Positions 18,004 to 26,274 of a stretch of 64,000 nt of DNA are shown piece by piece. The notes beneath the pieces are model-generated. The model had not been told where the DNA came from. It did no database searches and was given only the letters and a program-made list of their open reading frames with translations. A program made the translations under genes and the position numbers. Source of the DNA: Actinomyces sp. S6-Spd3 (GTDB lineage: Bacteria; Actinomycetota; Actinomycetes; Actinomycetales; Actinomycetaceae); the NCBI RefSeq assembly GCF_000758755.1, contig NZ_JRMV01000281.1, forward strand, positions 1-64,000, written 5' to 3'. The stretch's first letter is position 1, and the number at the start of each line of letters is the position of its first letter.

Positions 18004-18032
18004 TCCCCCGCTTTCGATGTGAAAGTGGGGGA
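18004..18032 (+). terminator. Hairpin after era
   Basis: Arms TCCCCCGCTTTC and GAAAGTGGGGGA (12 bp including one G·U pair, loop GATGT) lie five bases after the era stop. The U-tract is poor (TTCAAC), so termination strength is uncertain. Confidence 0.6.
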
Positions 18033-18096
18033 TTCAACATCTCTGGCCTGACCAGGGTCCTGAGTTTTCACGGGTATTTCATGGCATGCTTATCCT

Positions 18097-19470
18097 GTGA
18101 GCGAAAATCCCCAAAACCCTAACGCTTTTGAGCTTTCATCGTTTGACCCGGACGACGCATCACTGACCGTGCACCGCATGGCTGCGCATGACCGTCTGGC
18201 CTACCAATCCCGAGTTGTTTTGCGCTTGGGTCAGATGCTTCTTGCAGCTGGTGCTGGTTCCTACCGCGTCAAGGCCTCGATGCGCACCTGCGCCGAGGCA
18301 GTTGGCATTGAAAAGCACCACGCTCAGGTGACCTTCACTGAGGTCGTTGCAACCGCCTATGCGAATGGTACTTTCCGTACCGAACTTGCTGAGCAGCGTC
18401 TCTTGGGTGTCAACGCTGACCGAATTGACCGCATCACAAACTACCTGGCGTCAATTGAAGGCACACAAGTGCTCGTCGAAGACGTCGATAAGGCTCTTGA
18501 CGAGATTGAACGCGTCAAGCCCCTCTACGGCTGGCTCGCGAATGCTCTTGCTTCGGGACTTGCCTGCGCGGCCTTCGCATTCCTCAACGCTGGGGGATGG
18601 GTGGAGTGCTCGGTCGTGGCGATCGCAGCTTTCGTCGGTCAGTTCCTCCGCCGTCAAATGCTCAAGCGCCACATGAACCACTTCGGTGTGTGGATGGTGT
18701 GTGGAGGCGTCGCTGCAAGCGTGTACATCCTGTGCGTCTACTTGGCGCAAAAGTACATGGGGATTGAACCCACTCACCAAGCTGGATTTATTTCAGCGCT
18801 CCTCTTCTTGGTTCCAGGATTCCCGCTGGTTACCGGGATCATTGACCTAGTTCGTCACGATTTCGCCGGCGGTATTCAGCGCATCGTCTACGTCGCCATG
18901 CTGGTTGTCTCCGCTGGTGTTGCCGTGTGGAGTATCTCCGAGGCCTTTAACTGGTCTGTTACTCCCGAATACGTTGTTTCACTGCCTGCCTATATCCACT
19001 TCCCGCTGCGCTTCTTCACCAGTTTTGTTGCAGCCTTTGGCTTTGCGATGCTCTTTAATTCCCCGCCTAAGGTTTGCGCTGCTGCGGCTCTGATCGGCGC
19101 GGTCATCAACACCGGCCGTATCGCTTTGGCTGTTGAACTGGGAATGCCGGTGCCCGCGGCAGTGGGACTTGCTGCCCTGTGTGCTGGACTTTTGGCGGCT
19201 GCTGTTGCGGCGAAGACGCGCTATTCGCGTGTGACCTTGTCCGTTCCTGCCGTGGTCATCATGATCCCCGGTGTTCCGCTGTATCGTTCGCTCACGTACT
19301 TGAACAATGGCCAGACGTTGGAAGCCCTCGAGCAGCTGTCTACCGTTCTCTTCACAATTGTTGCGATTGGTATTGGTCTGGCGATTTCGCGAATGCTGAC
19401 GGACCGTGCGTGGCTCATGGAATCGCCGACCGGTGTTCCTCGCCTAGAAGAGTCAATGAACGAGGCCTAA
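18097..19470 (+). CDS. Threonine/serine exporter of the ThrE family
   Basis: A 457-residue membrane protein. The N-terminal cytoplasmic part (about 1–165) has the DUF1212 pattern: LRLGQMLLAAGAGSYRVKAS and HAQVTFTEVVATAY. This is followed by about ten hydrophobic helices (DUF1212 and DUF3815 halves), including PGFPLVTGIIDL and IPGVPLYRSLTYLN. Corynebacterial ThrE exports threonine and serine by proton antiport, and the same role is likely. The start is GTG 18097, without a clear ribosome-binding site; a leaderless transcript is possible. It precedes leuA but the 62-base gap gives no sign of coupling. Confidence 0.9.
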   Translation: MSENPQNPNAFELSSFDPDDASLTVHRMAAHDRLAYQSRVVLRLGQMLLAAGAGSYRVKASMRTCAEAVGIEKHHAQVTFTEVVATAYANGTFRTELAEQRLLGVNADRIDRITNYLASIEGTQVLVEDVDKALDEIERVKPLYGWLANALASGLACAAFAFLNAGGWVECSVVAIAAFVGQFLRRQMLKRHMNHFGVWMVCGGVAASVYILCVYLAQKYMGIEPTHQAGFISALLFLVPGFPLVTGIIDLVRHDFAGGIQRIVYVAMLVVSAGVAVWSISEAFNWSVTPEYVVSLPAYIHFPLRFFTSFVAAFGFAMLFNSPPKVCAAAALIGAVINTGRIALAVELGMPVPAAVGLAALCAGLLAAAVAAKTRYSRVTLSVPAVVIMIPGVPLYRSLTYLNNGQTLEALEQLSTVLFTIVAIGIGLAISRMLTDRAWLMESPTGVPRLEESMNEA

Positions 19471-19532
19471 AAAGCGTGTCCACCATGTGCACTCGTCGTG
19501 CCCGGTGCCACGAGCCTTCATAGACTGAAGAT

Positions 19533-21293
19533 GTGAAGACAACATCTAAGGTTCCTCGTCCTGTCGGTTCTGGAATGCCCACGGTCAAGTACCGCGCCTT
19601 CCTTGACACCAACCCGGTGGATCTTCCCGATCGCCAGTGGCCCTCCAAGCGCATTACCCACGCGCCCAGGTGGATGTCCACGGATTTGCGTGACGGAAAC
19701 CAAGCGCTGATTGAGCCCATGGATTCCGCGCGAAAGCGCAAGATGTTCGATCTTCTCGTTCGCTTGGGCTACAAGGAAATCGAGATTGGCTTCCCCTCGG
19801 CGTCGCAAACGGACTTCGATTTCGTCCGTTCGCTTCTTGAAGACGATGCTCTTCCCGAGGACGTGACGATCTCGGTGCTCACGCAATCGCGCCCTGAGCT
19901 CATCGAGCGAACGGTTGAGTCCATCGTTGGTTTCCCGCGCGCAACAGTGCACCTCTACAACGCGACGGCCCCCGTGTTCCGTGAGGTCGTCTTCAAGGCT
20001 GACCGTGCGCAAACCGTTGAGCTTGCACGCTTTGGTACACGTGAGGTCATCGCGCAGGCAGAACGTCAATTGGGCGATGAGACCATCTTTGGCTTCGAAT
20101 ATTCACCCGAAGTTTTTATTGATACCGAGCGTGATTTCGCGCTGGAAGTGTGCGAAGCCGTTATGGATATCTGGCAGCCACAAGAAGGCCGCGAGATCAT
20201 CCTCAACCTGCCCTCGACCGTTGAACGCGCGACCCCCAATGTCTTCGCCGACCAGATCGAGTACATGTCGCGTAACCTTTCCCGACGCGAGCACATTGCG
20301 CTGTCTGTTCACCCGCACAATGATCGTGGAACCGGTGTCGCCAGTGCTGAACTTGCACTCCTCGCCGGCGCAGACCGCATCGAAGGCTGCCTCCTGGGAC
20401 AAGGCGAACGTACCGGTAACGTTGACCTGCTGACCTTGGGACTGAATCTTTTCAGCCAGGGAATTGATCCGGGCATCGACTTCTCGGACGTCGACGAGAT
20501 TCGCCGGACGGTCGAGCACTGCACCCAGATGGAAGCATCGCCTCGTGCGCCATACGTTGGCGACCTTGTTTACACGAGCTTCTCGGGATCTCACCAAGAC
20601 GCAATCAAGAAGGGCTTCGCAGCCCGCAAGATCAAGGTGGACGCGGCCGGAGGCGACGAGAACTCCGTGGTGTGGGAGCTTCCTTACCTCCCCATCGACC
20701 CGCACGACGTGGGGCGCTCTTACGAGGCCGTGGTGCGTGTGAATTCTCAGTCCGGTAAGGGCGGGGTTGCCTACCTCATGTCGCGGGCGCACAACCTGGA
20801 ATTGCCTCGCCGACTGCAGGTCGAATTCTCGCGGATCGTCCAGCGTCACACCGACACCTACGGCGGCGAAATCAACGCCGACGCACTGTGGAAGATCTTC
20901 GCTGACGAGTACTTGCCCACCAGTGCTGCTCCCGGCCTGCAACCGTGGGGCCGCTTCGAATTGCGCAAGTCGCAGGTGGGAACTGTCGACGATGAACACG
21001 TTGAATTGCATGCAGAACTCACGGATAACGGTGTGCTGACCGCGATTGATGCAAACGGAACCGGCCCGATTGATGCCTTCGTGTCAGCCCTGCACCAATT
21101 CGATTTGGATGTGCGCGTCTTGGATTACTCCGAGCACGCAATGAGTCAAGGTCGCGACGCAAAGGCAGCTTCGTACGTGGAGGCCGCTGTCGACGGACAG
21201 ATCGTGTGGGGCGTTGGCATCGATTCTTCGATTACCCGCGCATCCTATAAGGCTGTGATTTCGGCGGTTAACCGCGCGCTGCGCAACCAGTAA
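19533..21293 (+). CDS. leuA: 2-isopropylmalate synthase
   Basis: First committed step of leucine synthesis: condenses acetyl-CoA with 2-ketoisovalerate. The 586-residue protein is the long actinobacterial form (LeuA2 type). The catalytic TIM barrel begins with WMSTDLRDGNQALIEPM and contains SVHPHNDRGTGVASAELALLAGADRIEGCLLGQGERTGN in parts (metal-binding HxHND); the C-terminal LeuA dimer/regulatory domain (about 460–586), the site of leucine feedback, is present. GTG 19533 begins the usual MKTTSKVPRPVGSG-like N-terminus. A strong terminator follows. I found no leucine-rich leader peptide upstream. Confidence 0.97.
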   Translation: MKTTSKVPRPVGSGMPTVKYRAFLDTNPVDLPDRQWPSKRITHAPRWMSTDLRDGNQALIEPMDSARKRKMFDLLVRLGYKEIEIGFPSASQTDFDFVRSLLEDDALPEDVTISVLTQSRPELIERTVESIVGFPRATVHLYNATAPVFREVVFKADRAQTVELARFGTREVIAQAERQLGDETIFGFEYSPEVFIDTERDFALEVCEAVMDIWQPQEGREIILNLPSTVERATPNVFADQIEYMSRNLSRREHIALSVHPHNDRGTGVASAELALLAGADRIEGCLLGQGERTGNVDLLTLGLNLFSQGIDPGIDFSDVDEIRRTVEHCTQMEASPRAPYVGDLVYTSFSGSHQDAIKKGFAARKIKVDAAGGDENSVVWELPYLPIDPHDVGRSYEAVVRVNSQSGKGGVAYLMSRAHNLELPRRLQVEFSRIVQRHTDTYGGEINADALWKIFADEYLPTSAAPGLQPWGRFELRKSQVGTVDDEHVELHAELTDNGVLTAIDANGTGPIDAFVSALHQFDLDVRVLDYSEHAMSQGRDAKAASYVEAAVDGQIVWGVGIDSSITRASYKAVISAVNRALRNQ

Positions 21294-21350
21294 ACACGAG
21301 GCGCGGCTTCAAGGACAAGCGAGTCGGTCGCTGAGGGCAGCGCATAGGTG

Positions 21351-21380
21351 AAGGGGGCATCGTTAAGATGCCCCCTTTTC
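21351..21380 (+). terminator. Rho-independent terminator of leuA
   Basis: Perfect 11-bp stem AAGGGGGCATC / GATGCCCCCTT with loop GTTAA, followed by TTTCTTT, about 57 bases after the leuA stop. Confidence 0.88.
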
Positions 21381-21443
21381 TTTCCCTGCACTTCGGCGAG
21401 GGAAAACTCAGCCAAAAGTGAAAGGTTACGTGGCCTCGCGCTG

Positions 21444-21515
21444 CCGCCCTACTCGGCCTCGTCAGCGGGGAAAGCCCGCATCCCCGCCCCCGTACTGACC
21501 GCCCTACTCGGCCTC
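21444..21515. repeat. Short direct repeat at the 3′ end of the DyP gene
   Basis: CCGCCCTACTCGGCCTC occurs at 21444–21460 and again at 21499–21515, 55 bases apart. The second copy contains the stop codon of the DyP peroxidase gene and the first reproduces its last codons just downstream, so the 3′ end of the gene has been partly duplicated. Confidence 0.8.
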
Positions 21516-22472
21516 ACCTGAGGGGAAATCGCCACCCGCAATCTCATCAAGAAGGTCCAGGGAAGGCACAAAGAAAACCTGGCCGAAAAGTACCTTCGAG
21601 AAGGTGAGAAGGTAGTCTTTCTTCGACACCATGTTGGTAAGCATTCCTTTGGTGACGCTCCAGCGGCCCGCATAACCGATGAAGTAGGTTCCGGTGATCC
21701 CGGATGCCGGGTCAGAGAAGGGAACATTCATTCGAATGATCTTGTTCTCTTCTCCATCGATGATGAACTTTGAAGTGACGTTGTGTGCATTGGGAGCTTT
21801 AGCCTCGTCATCAAGCTCGAGATCGGTGAACTGCTCGCGACCAATTGCTCGCTCTTGCTCGTGTGTCCCAAGGGAACGCCACGCATCCATGTCGTGGATC
21901 CACTTCTGCGCGAAGGCGTACGAACCGCCCGCGAACTGCGGGTCTTCACTGCCGACTTCGGCCCACATCGGCGCATCGATCCCGGTCGGGTTCTCGGTCC
22001 CATCAATGAAACCAATGATTGCGCGACCCTCGAGGTAACGGAAACCGTGGGTCTCATCCACAACCCTTGCAAAATCCTTGAAAGACAGGCGGTACTGTTC
22101 GGCGACTTCGTAGACAACGGCCTCGCGCTTGGCGCGAATGTGAAGGAAAAGGTCAGCATCGGCGCCGATTCCTTCGGGCATCGCGATGGAAGGGGTTTCT
22201 GCGTTGACGAGGCCCTTGAACTCCTCAAGTTCCTGCGGGCGGGCTGCACCCGGGAAAAGATAATCCCAGCCATTGCGGCTCACGCCGATGGAGACTCGCA
22301 GGTCGTCGCCCTGTGCGCGGATATTCATTGACCGATTGATTGCCTGGGAGGTGTCAGCAAAATCGCGGAAGGCATCCAACTCTGCGGCCTGATCCTGACG
22401 ATTAAAACGCAAGTAAACGAAGAGAACGCATTCTCCCGCGTCCTTGTAAACGTCTTGGGGATGAGCGGACAT
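21504..22472 (-). CDS. Dye-decolorising (DyP-type) heme peroxidase
   Basis: A heme peroxidase of about 322 residues, YfeX-like. The diagnostic GxxDG motif appears as GFIDGTENP with the distal Asp; a candidate proximal His is in NAHNV and the conserved Arg in IIRMNVPFSDP, then GTYFIGYAG. No twin-arginine signal and no encapsulin-targeting tail are seen, so it is probably cytoplasmic. ATG 22472 follows GGAGGT at good spacing; 12 upstream codons in the same frame are unlikely to be used. It lies 47 bases downstream of a TetR-type regulator on the same strand, suggesting joint control. Confidence 0.93.
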   Translation of the reverse strand: MSAHPQDVYKDAGECVLFVYLRFNRQDQAAELDAFRDFADTSQAINRSMNIRAQGDDLRVSIGVSRNGWDYLFPGAARPQELEEFKGLVNAETPSIAMPEGIGADADLFLHIRAKREAVVYEVAEQYRLSFKDFARVVDETHGFRYLEGRAIIGFIDGTENPTGIDAPMWAEVGSEDPQFAGGSYAFAQKWIHDMDAWRSLGTHEQERAIGREQFTDLELDDEAKAPNAHNVTSKFIIDGEENKIIRMNVPFSDPASGITGTYFIGYAGRWSVTKGMLTNMVSKKDYLLTFSKVLFGQVFFVPSLDLLDEIAGGDFPSGEAE

Positions 22473-22519
22473 GATGACCTCCATCGTGGGTACCTTCATG
22501 TTGATCATAGGTTGTGGAA

Positions 22520-23122
22520 CTAGTGTTTGCCCTCGCGGCGGATGAGCGGGGGAGGGGCATCAGTCGAGTAACGATCAAGTGCCGTCGCGACCGAACCGCG
22601 CATGATGACCTCAATGTTTTCGGTCAAAATGAAGGGATCTGCTTGCATGTCCCGGTTGAGCCAGTGGAAGAGGTGTGCGACAACACTCAAGGTGAAGTGA
22701 TCGATGATGAAATCACGCCGGGCTGGGTCAAGGGGAGCGCTTCCTTCTAATTCGGTGATGATTGCCCGCATCATTTCCCGGAAAGCACGGTAGAAAAATT
22801 CCTCGATTTCGCGGCGGCTGAGGGAAGAGACAACCGCATACGTTTGCTCGCGGTGCTCGCTCATGTACACCAAGAGATCACAGAACCCGTCGGACCACTC
22901 GCGGTAAGTCGCATGAGCCATGATGTGCGTGACGATATCGCGCTCGAAGACCCAGGTGGCCAAGGACATGACATCGGGGAAGTGATAATAAAAAGCCTGG
23001 CGCGTGACCCCTGCTATTTCGGTGAGGCGGCGAACCGTCACCTTGGTGAGAGGCGTGCTTCTGAGCTCTTCTTTGAGGGCGTTGCCGAGCCTCTCGCGGG
23101 TTAACTCTGCGTTGGTCGACAT
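22520..23122 (-). CDS. TetR-family transcriptional regulator
   Basis: A 200-residue repressor-type protein. The N-terminal helix–turn–helix is clear (LTKVTVRRLTEIAGVTRQAFYYHFPD in parts), and the C-terminal part resembles the DhaS-like TetR_C_8 group with long helices. ATG 23122 follows AGGA. It is first in a two-gene unit with the DyP peroxidase and is divergent from the DUF5692 gene; a 26-bp imperfect palindrome between the divergent genes is a likely operator, so it probably controls both directions. Ligand unknown. Confidence 0.9.
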   Translation of the reverse strand: MSTNAELTRERLGNALKEELRSTPLTKVTVRRLTEIAGVTRQAFYYHFPDVMSLATWVFERDIVTHIMAHATYREWSDGFCDLLVYMSEHREQTYAVVSSLSRREIEEFFYRAFREMMRAIITELEGSAPLDPARRDFIIDHFTLSVVAHLFHWLNRDMQADPFILTENIEVIMRGSVATALDRYSTDAPPPLIRREGKH

Positions 23123-23193
23123 GAATGTCCTAGGTCGATAGTCCTGTGTGATGTCTGAACGGGAACACGTGGGATGTCGCGTTCTCTTGAGTA

Positions 23194-23219
23194 TTAGACA
23201 CTTTCGATTCGGTGTCCAA
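23194..23219. promoter_or_regulatory. Candidate TetR operator
   Basis: Imperfect palindrome TTAGACAC-N10-GTGTCCAA (7 of 8 arm positions pair), about 72 bases before the TetR start and 65 before DUF5692. Its position between divergent genes fits autoregulation and control of the membrane-protein gene. Confidence 0.55.
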
Positions 23220-23284
23220 TGACTCGCGCGAGAAGTGCCTCTTAGAGTGAGCGCATCATCTTGTTTCACAAAGGAGTTGGAGAC

Positions 23285-24208
23285 ATGTTCCTCTTCGAGT
23301 CGATTCCCTGGTATTCCTGGCTTGCCTGGTTCGGGGTCCTTGCCGCTTTGATCATCGGCAACGAGATCACCCGCCGCTGGAAGTGGGCAGGGATCGCAAT
23401 CTTCATTGTTCTTCCCATTGTTCTGACCATCTTCGTCTGGCCGACAACAGCGGGTCCCGATTCCTCGACAGGAACCTGGTTCCACTGGGTCAAGGTCTAC
23501 TCAGCCCTTGCTGGGTGCCTCGGTTTCATGGCAATCCGCTACATTCCCAAGTTGCAGACGAATCGTTGGGCGCTTGCTTTCCCGCCGGCGATCTTGGCAA
23601 TTAATATCACCGAGGCCTGCATCCGTGACTTCCAAGTCGGTGCCATGGGCGTGCGTGAGATGGTCGATGGAGTCTTCATGGTTTCAGGCCCCTGGAACTA
23701 CATGAACGGTATCGCCGGTTTGCTCAACCTGCTGACGATCTGTGGCTGGTTTGGAATCTTTATCTCTCGTGATAAAGAAAAGGACATGATCTGGCCCGAT
23801 ATGCTGTGGTTCTGGATTATCGCTTACGATCTGTGGAACTTCGCGTACGTGTACAACTGCGTGGGAGACCACTCCTTCTATGCCGGTGCAGCTCTGCTCA
23901 TTTCCTGCACTATCCCCGCCTTCTTCATCAAGCGAGGCGCGTGGCTCCAGCACCGTGCGCACACCCTTGCGCTATGGATGATGTTCACCATGGCAGTGCC
24001 CTCATTCGTCACCTCGTCGAAGTTTGCAGTCAATGCCTCTCACAATGACGCGGCCCTCATGACCGTTTCTGCGATCGCACTCGCAGCTAACGTGGCTGTT
24101 GCGCTCTACCAGATCTACGTCATTGTCCGTGGACGTAAGAACCCGCTGCGCGATGAGCTCTACACCGATCTTGAGGCATACAAGAGCGTTCGCGAGGCCA
24201 ATATCTGA
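23285..24208 (+). CDS. DUF5692 family membrane protein
   Basis: A 307-residue polytopic membrane protein with about eight to nine hydrophobic helices. I recognise the family pattern (start MFLFESIPWYSWLAWFGVL, FHWVKVYSALAGCLGF, TEACIRDFQ, GPWNYMNGIAGLLN, PDMLWFWIIAYDLWNFAYVYNC), annotated only as DUF5692; function is unknown. ATG 23285 follows AAGGAG with ideal spacing. It is transcribed away from the TetR–DyP pair, hinting at a shared role in oxidative or heme-linked stress, which is inference only. It ends at the hairpin before recO. Confidence 0.85.
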   Translation: MFLFESIPWYSWLAWFGVLAALIIGNEITRRWKWAGIAIFIVLPIVLTIFVWPTTAGPDSSTGTWFHWVKVYSALAGCLGFMAIRYIPKLQTNRWALAFPPAILAINITEACIRDFQVGAMGVREMVDGVFMVSGPWNYMNGIAGLLNLLTICGWFGIFISRDKEKDMIWPDMLWFWIIAYDLWNFAYVYNCVGDHSFYAGAALLISCTIPAFFIKRGAWLQHRAHTLALWMMFTMAVPSFVTSSKFAVNASHNDAALMTVSAIALAANVAVALYQIYVIVRGRKNPLRDELYTDLEAYKSVREANI

Positions 24209-24297
24209 GTGGTCGTCGCGCCACTATTCGCGATCTAGATCCTTCAGATACTCCACATCTATTCAGGCGATGCAGGATCTGTAATCACACAGGCCTA

Positions 24298-24335
24298 TTG
24301 CGCTTGGGGTCACTTCGGCCCCAAGCGCAATTTTG
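24298..24335 (+). terminator. Rho-independent terminator before recO
   Basis: Perfect 12-bp stem TTGCGCTTGGGG / CCCCAAGCGCAA (24298–24309, 24319–24330) followed by TTTTGTG. Probably ends the DUF5692 transcript. Confidence 0.88.
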
Positions 24336-24379
24336 TGTCGCGGCGGGCCTGCTCTGGCAGGGAATGTGAAAATAAGAAG

Positions 24380-25123
24380 GTGATCAGGAGTTACAGGGAC
24401 GAGGCCGTGGTTTTGCGCACGCAAAAACTAGGTGAGGCCGACCGTATCATTTGGCTCCTGACCTCTGAACATGGCCAGGTACGTGCTGTTGCCAAAGGCG
24501 TGCGCCGAACAACATCGAAGTTCGGAGCACGCCTCGAACCCTTCTCTGTCGTCGATATTCAGCTTCATCGCGGGCGAAGCCTCGATACGATCATTCAAGT
24601 TGAAACGATTGCCTCCCACGGGGAACTGCTCGCTTCCGACTATGAACTCTACTCGCGGGCCTCGGTCATCGTTGAAACCGCAGACAAGCTATCAAGCGAC
24701 GGCGACGACGGGACCCACCAGCAGTATCTTCTGCTGGTCGGAGCGCTCCACGCACTGTCTCACCGCCGGCACGACCCAGCCCTGATCTTGGCCTCGTACA
24801 TGCTTCGCGCGCTAGCGATCGCAGGGTGGGCTCCCTCCTGTTTCGACTGCGCAGTGTGTGGAGCCGAAGGACCGCACGCTGCCTTTTCGATCACCGAAGG
24901 CGGTGCCGTGTGCGAGAACTGTCGCCCACCCGGTGCCTCTCTTCCGGCTCCTGACTCGATGGAGCTCATGGGATCTCTTCTAAGCGGTGATTGGCATGAT
25001 GCCGATAACTCGCCGACATGGGCGCGCTCGGAAATGATGGGACTGGTTTCTAGCTACACTCAATGGCATATCGAGCGACGCTTAAAATCACTGCAACTCC
25101 TGGAAAGGAGCGCACACGGATGA
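24380..25123 (+). CDS. recO: DNA repair protein RecO
   Basis: Loads RecA on SSB-coated single-stranded DNA with RecR/RecF. The 247 residues show the N-terminal OB fold (YRDEAVVLRTQKLGEADRII, LTSEHGQVRAVAKGVRR, FSVVDIQLHRGR) and a zinc site formed by CAVCGAEG and CENC near residues 160–185. GTG 24380 gives the standard start. It overlaps uppS by ATGA, the usual recO–uppS pair in actinobacteria. Confidence 0.96.
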   Translation: MIRSYRDEAVVLRTQKLGEADRIIWLLTSEHGQVRAVAKGVRRTTSKFGARLEPFSVVDIQLHRGRSLDTIIQVETIASHGELLASDYELYSRASVIVETADKLSSDGDDGTHQQYLLLVGALHALSHRRHDPALILASYMLRALAIAGWAPSCFDCAVCGAEGPHAAFSITEGGAVCENCRPPGASLPAPDSMELMGSLLSGDWHDADNSPTWARSEMMGLVSSYTQWHIERRLKSLQLLERSAHG

Positions 25124-25953
25124 GCCCTGAATTCGCGCAACTGACGCCCATGGATCGCGCGCCCAAAGACCCACGTCAGCCGGTCGCAGGACCGGGGCAG
25201 TGGCCTCGACAAGCACCCGAATTCGCGGCCGGGGAAGTACCTCGCCACGTCGCCATCATTATGGACGGCAATGGGCGCTGGGCCAACGATCGGGGACTTC
25301 CGCGCACCGAGGGGCACCGGGCGGGGGAGTATGCGCTTCTCGACACGATCGCCGGTGCCATCGATGCAGGAGTGCGTTATCTTTCCGTCTACACTTTCTC
25401 GACGGAAAACTGGAAGCGCTCGCCCGCAGAGGTCCGCTTCATCATGAGCTACGCCAGTGATGTCTTGGCTCGGCGAACGGACCTGCTGAACCAGTGGGGA
25501 GTGCACGTGCGCTGGAGCGGGCGCGAGCCGAAACTGTGGAAATCGGTCATTCATGCTTTGGAGCGCGCGGAAGAAAAAACGCATGACAACACCACTTTGG
25601 ATTTGGTGATGTGCGTAAATTACGGGGGTCGCGCGGAAATCGCGGATGCTGCGCGCTCGATCGCACAAGATGTTGCCGCGGGGCGTTTGTCGCCGCGCGG
25701 GGTGAATGAGCGGACTTTTGCTCGCCACCTGTATCTGCCCGATGTGCCCGATGTTGACTTGATGATTCGGACCTCGGGGGAGCAGAGGCTCTCGAACTAT
25801 ATGCTGTGGCAGATGGCCTATGCGGAGTTCATGTTTAGCCCGAAACCGTGGCCGACTTTTGACCGCGAGGCGCTGTGGGACTGTCTTCTTGAATACGCCG
25901 GGCGTGAGCGGCGTTTCGGCGGCGCTCAGGACCTGGTGGCTGGCGGGGCTTAG
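25120..25953 (+). CDS. uppS: Isoprenyl transferase (undecaprenyl/decaprenyl diphosphate synthase)
   Basis: Cis-prenyltransferase making the polyprenyl carrier lipid of cell-wall synthesis. The catalytic motif HVAIIMDGNGRWANDRG is near residues 43–59, followed by GHRAGEYALLDTI, YLSVYTFSTENWKRS and the C-terminal IRTSGEQRLSNYMLWQMAYAE signature. A 40-residue N-terminal extension precedes the motif. ATG 25120 follows GGAAAGGAG by nine bases and overlaps the recO stop. Chain length cannot be read from sequence. Confidence 0.96.
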   Translation: MSPEFAQLTPMDRAPKDPRQPVAGPGQWPRQAPEFAAGEVPRHVAIIMDGNGRWANDRGLPRTEGHRAGEYALLDTIAGAIDAGVRYLSVYTFSTENWKRSPAEVRFIMSYASDVLARRTDLLNQWGVHVRWSGREPKLWKSVIHALERAEEKTHDNTTLDLVMCVNYGGRAEIADAARSIAQDVAAGRLSPRGVNERTFARHLYLPDVPDVDLMIRTSGEQRLSNYMLWQMAYAEFMFSPKPWPTFDREALWDCLLEYAGRERRFGGAQDLVAGGA

Positions 25954-26116
25954 GGACTCGTGACTGGCGGTGCTAGGGTGCTCCCTCGTAGCCGGGGTGC
26001 TCAGGGCCTCGTTGCTAGCAGAGCTGGCGACTAGTCGAGACGGGGTTTGTAGCGCTAGCCGTCTGGTTTTTGCTGCCTCATCCGCGCTCCACGCGTGCTC
26101 CGCGCTAGCTCCACAT

Positions 26117-26246
26117 GAAGTCGGTGAATGTCACAGGCTATGGCGTGTGTCTTTTTGCGACTTCGTGTGTCTTCTGGAGGGCGGTAGGGACGAAGGCGCG
26201 GACGTCGTGTGTTATTCAGCGACTTCGTGTGTCTTTTGGAGGGAGG
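26117..26246. repeat. Non-coding region with a dispersed repeat element and a local tandem copy
   Basis: The 321 bases between uppS and the dedA-like gene hold no convincing gene. They contain GAAGTCGGTGAATG (26117–26130) and, 42 bases downstream, GACTTCGTGTG (26159–26169), the same pair with the same spacing as at 63908–63960. A 27-base segment beginning CGACTTCGTGTGTCTT at 26158 recurs at 26220 with 25 of 27 identical. The arms GAAGTC and GACTTC are mutually complementary. Short open frames across it appear to be chance. Confidence 0.65.
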
Positions 26247-26274
26247 AAGCGGAGGAAGGCGCTCGTGCAGGTGC

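Noticed and set aside
19485-19523. Possible leader peptide before leuA (ATG TGC ACT…, 12 codons)
   Set aside because: It contains no leucine codon (mostly Cys and Arg), and the 62-base gap leaves no room for an attenuator.
21504-22472. Encapsulin cargo signal on the DyP peroxidase
   Set aside because: The C-terminus ends in GDFPSGEAE with no cargo-type tail, and no encapsulin gene is nearby.
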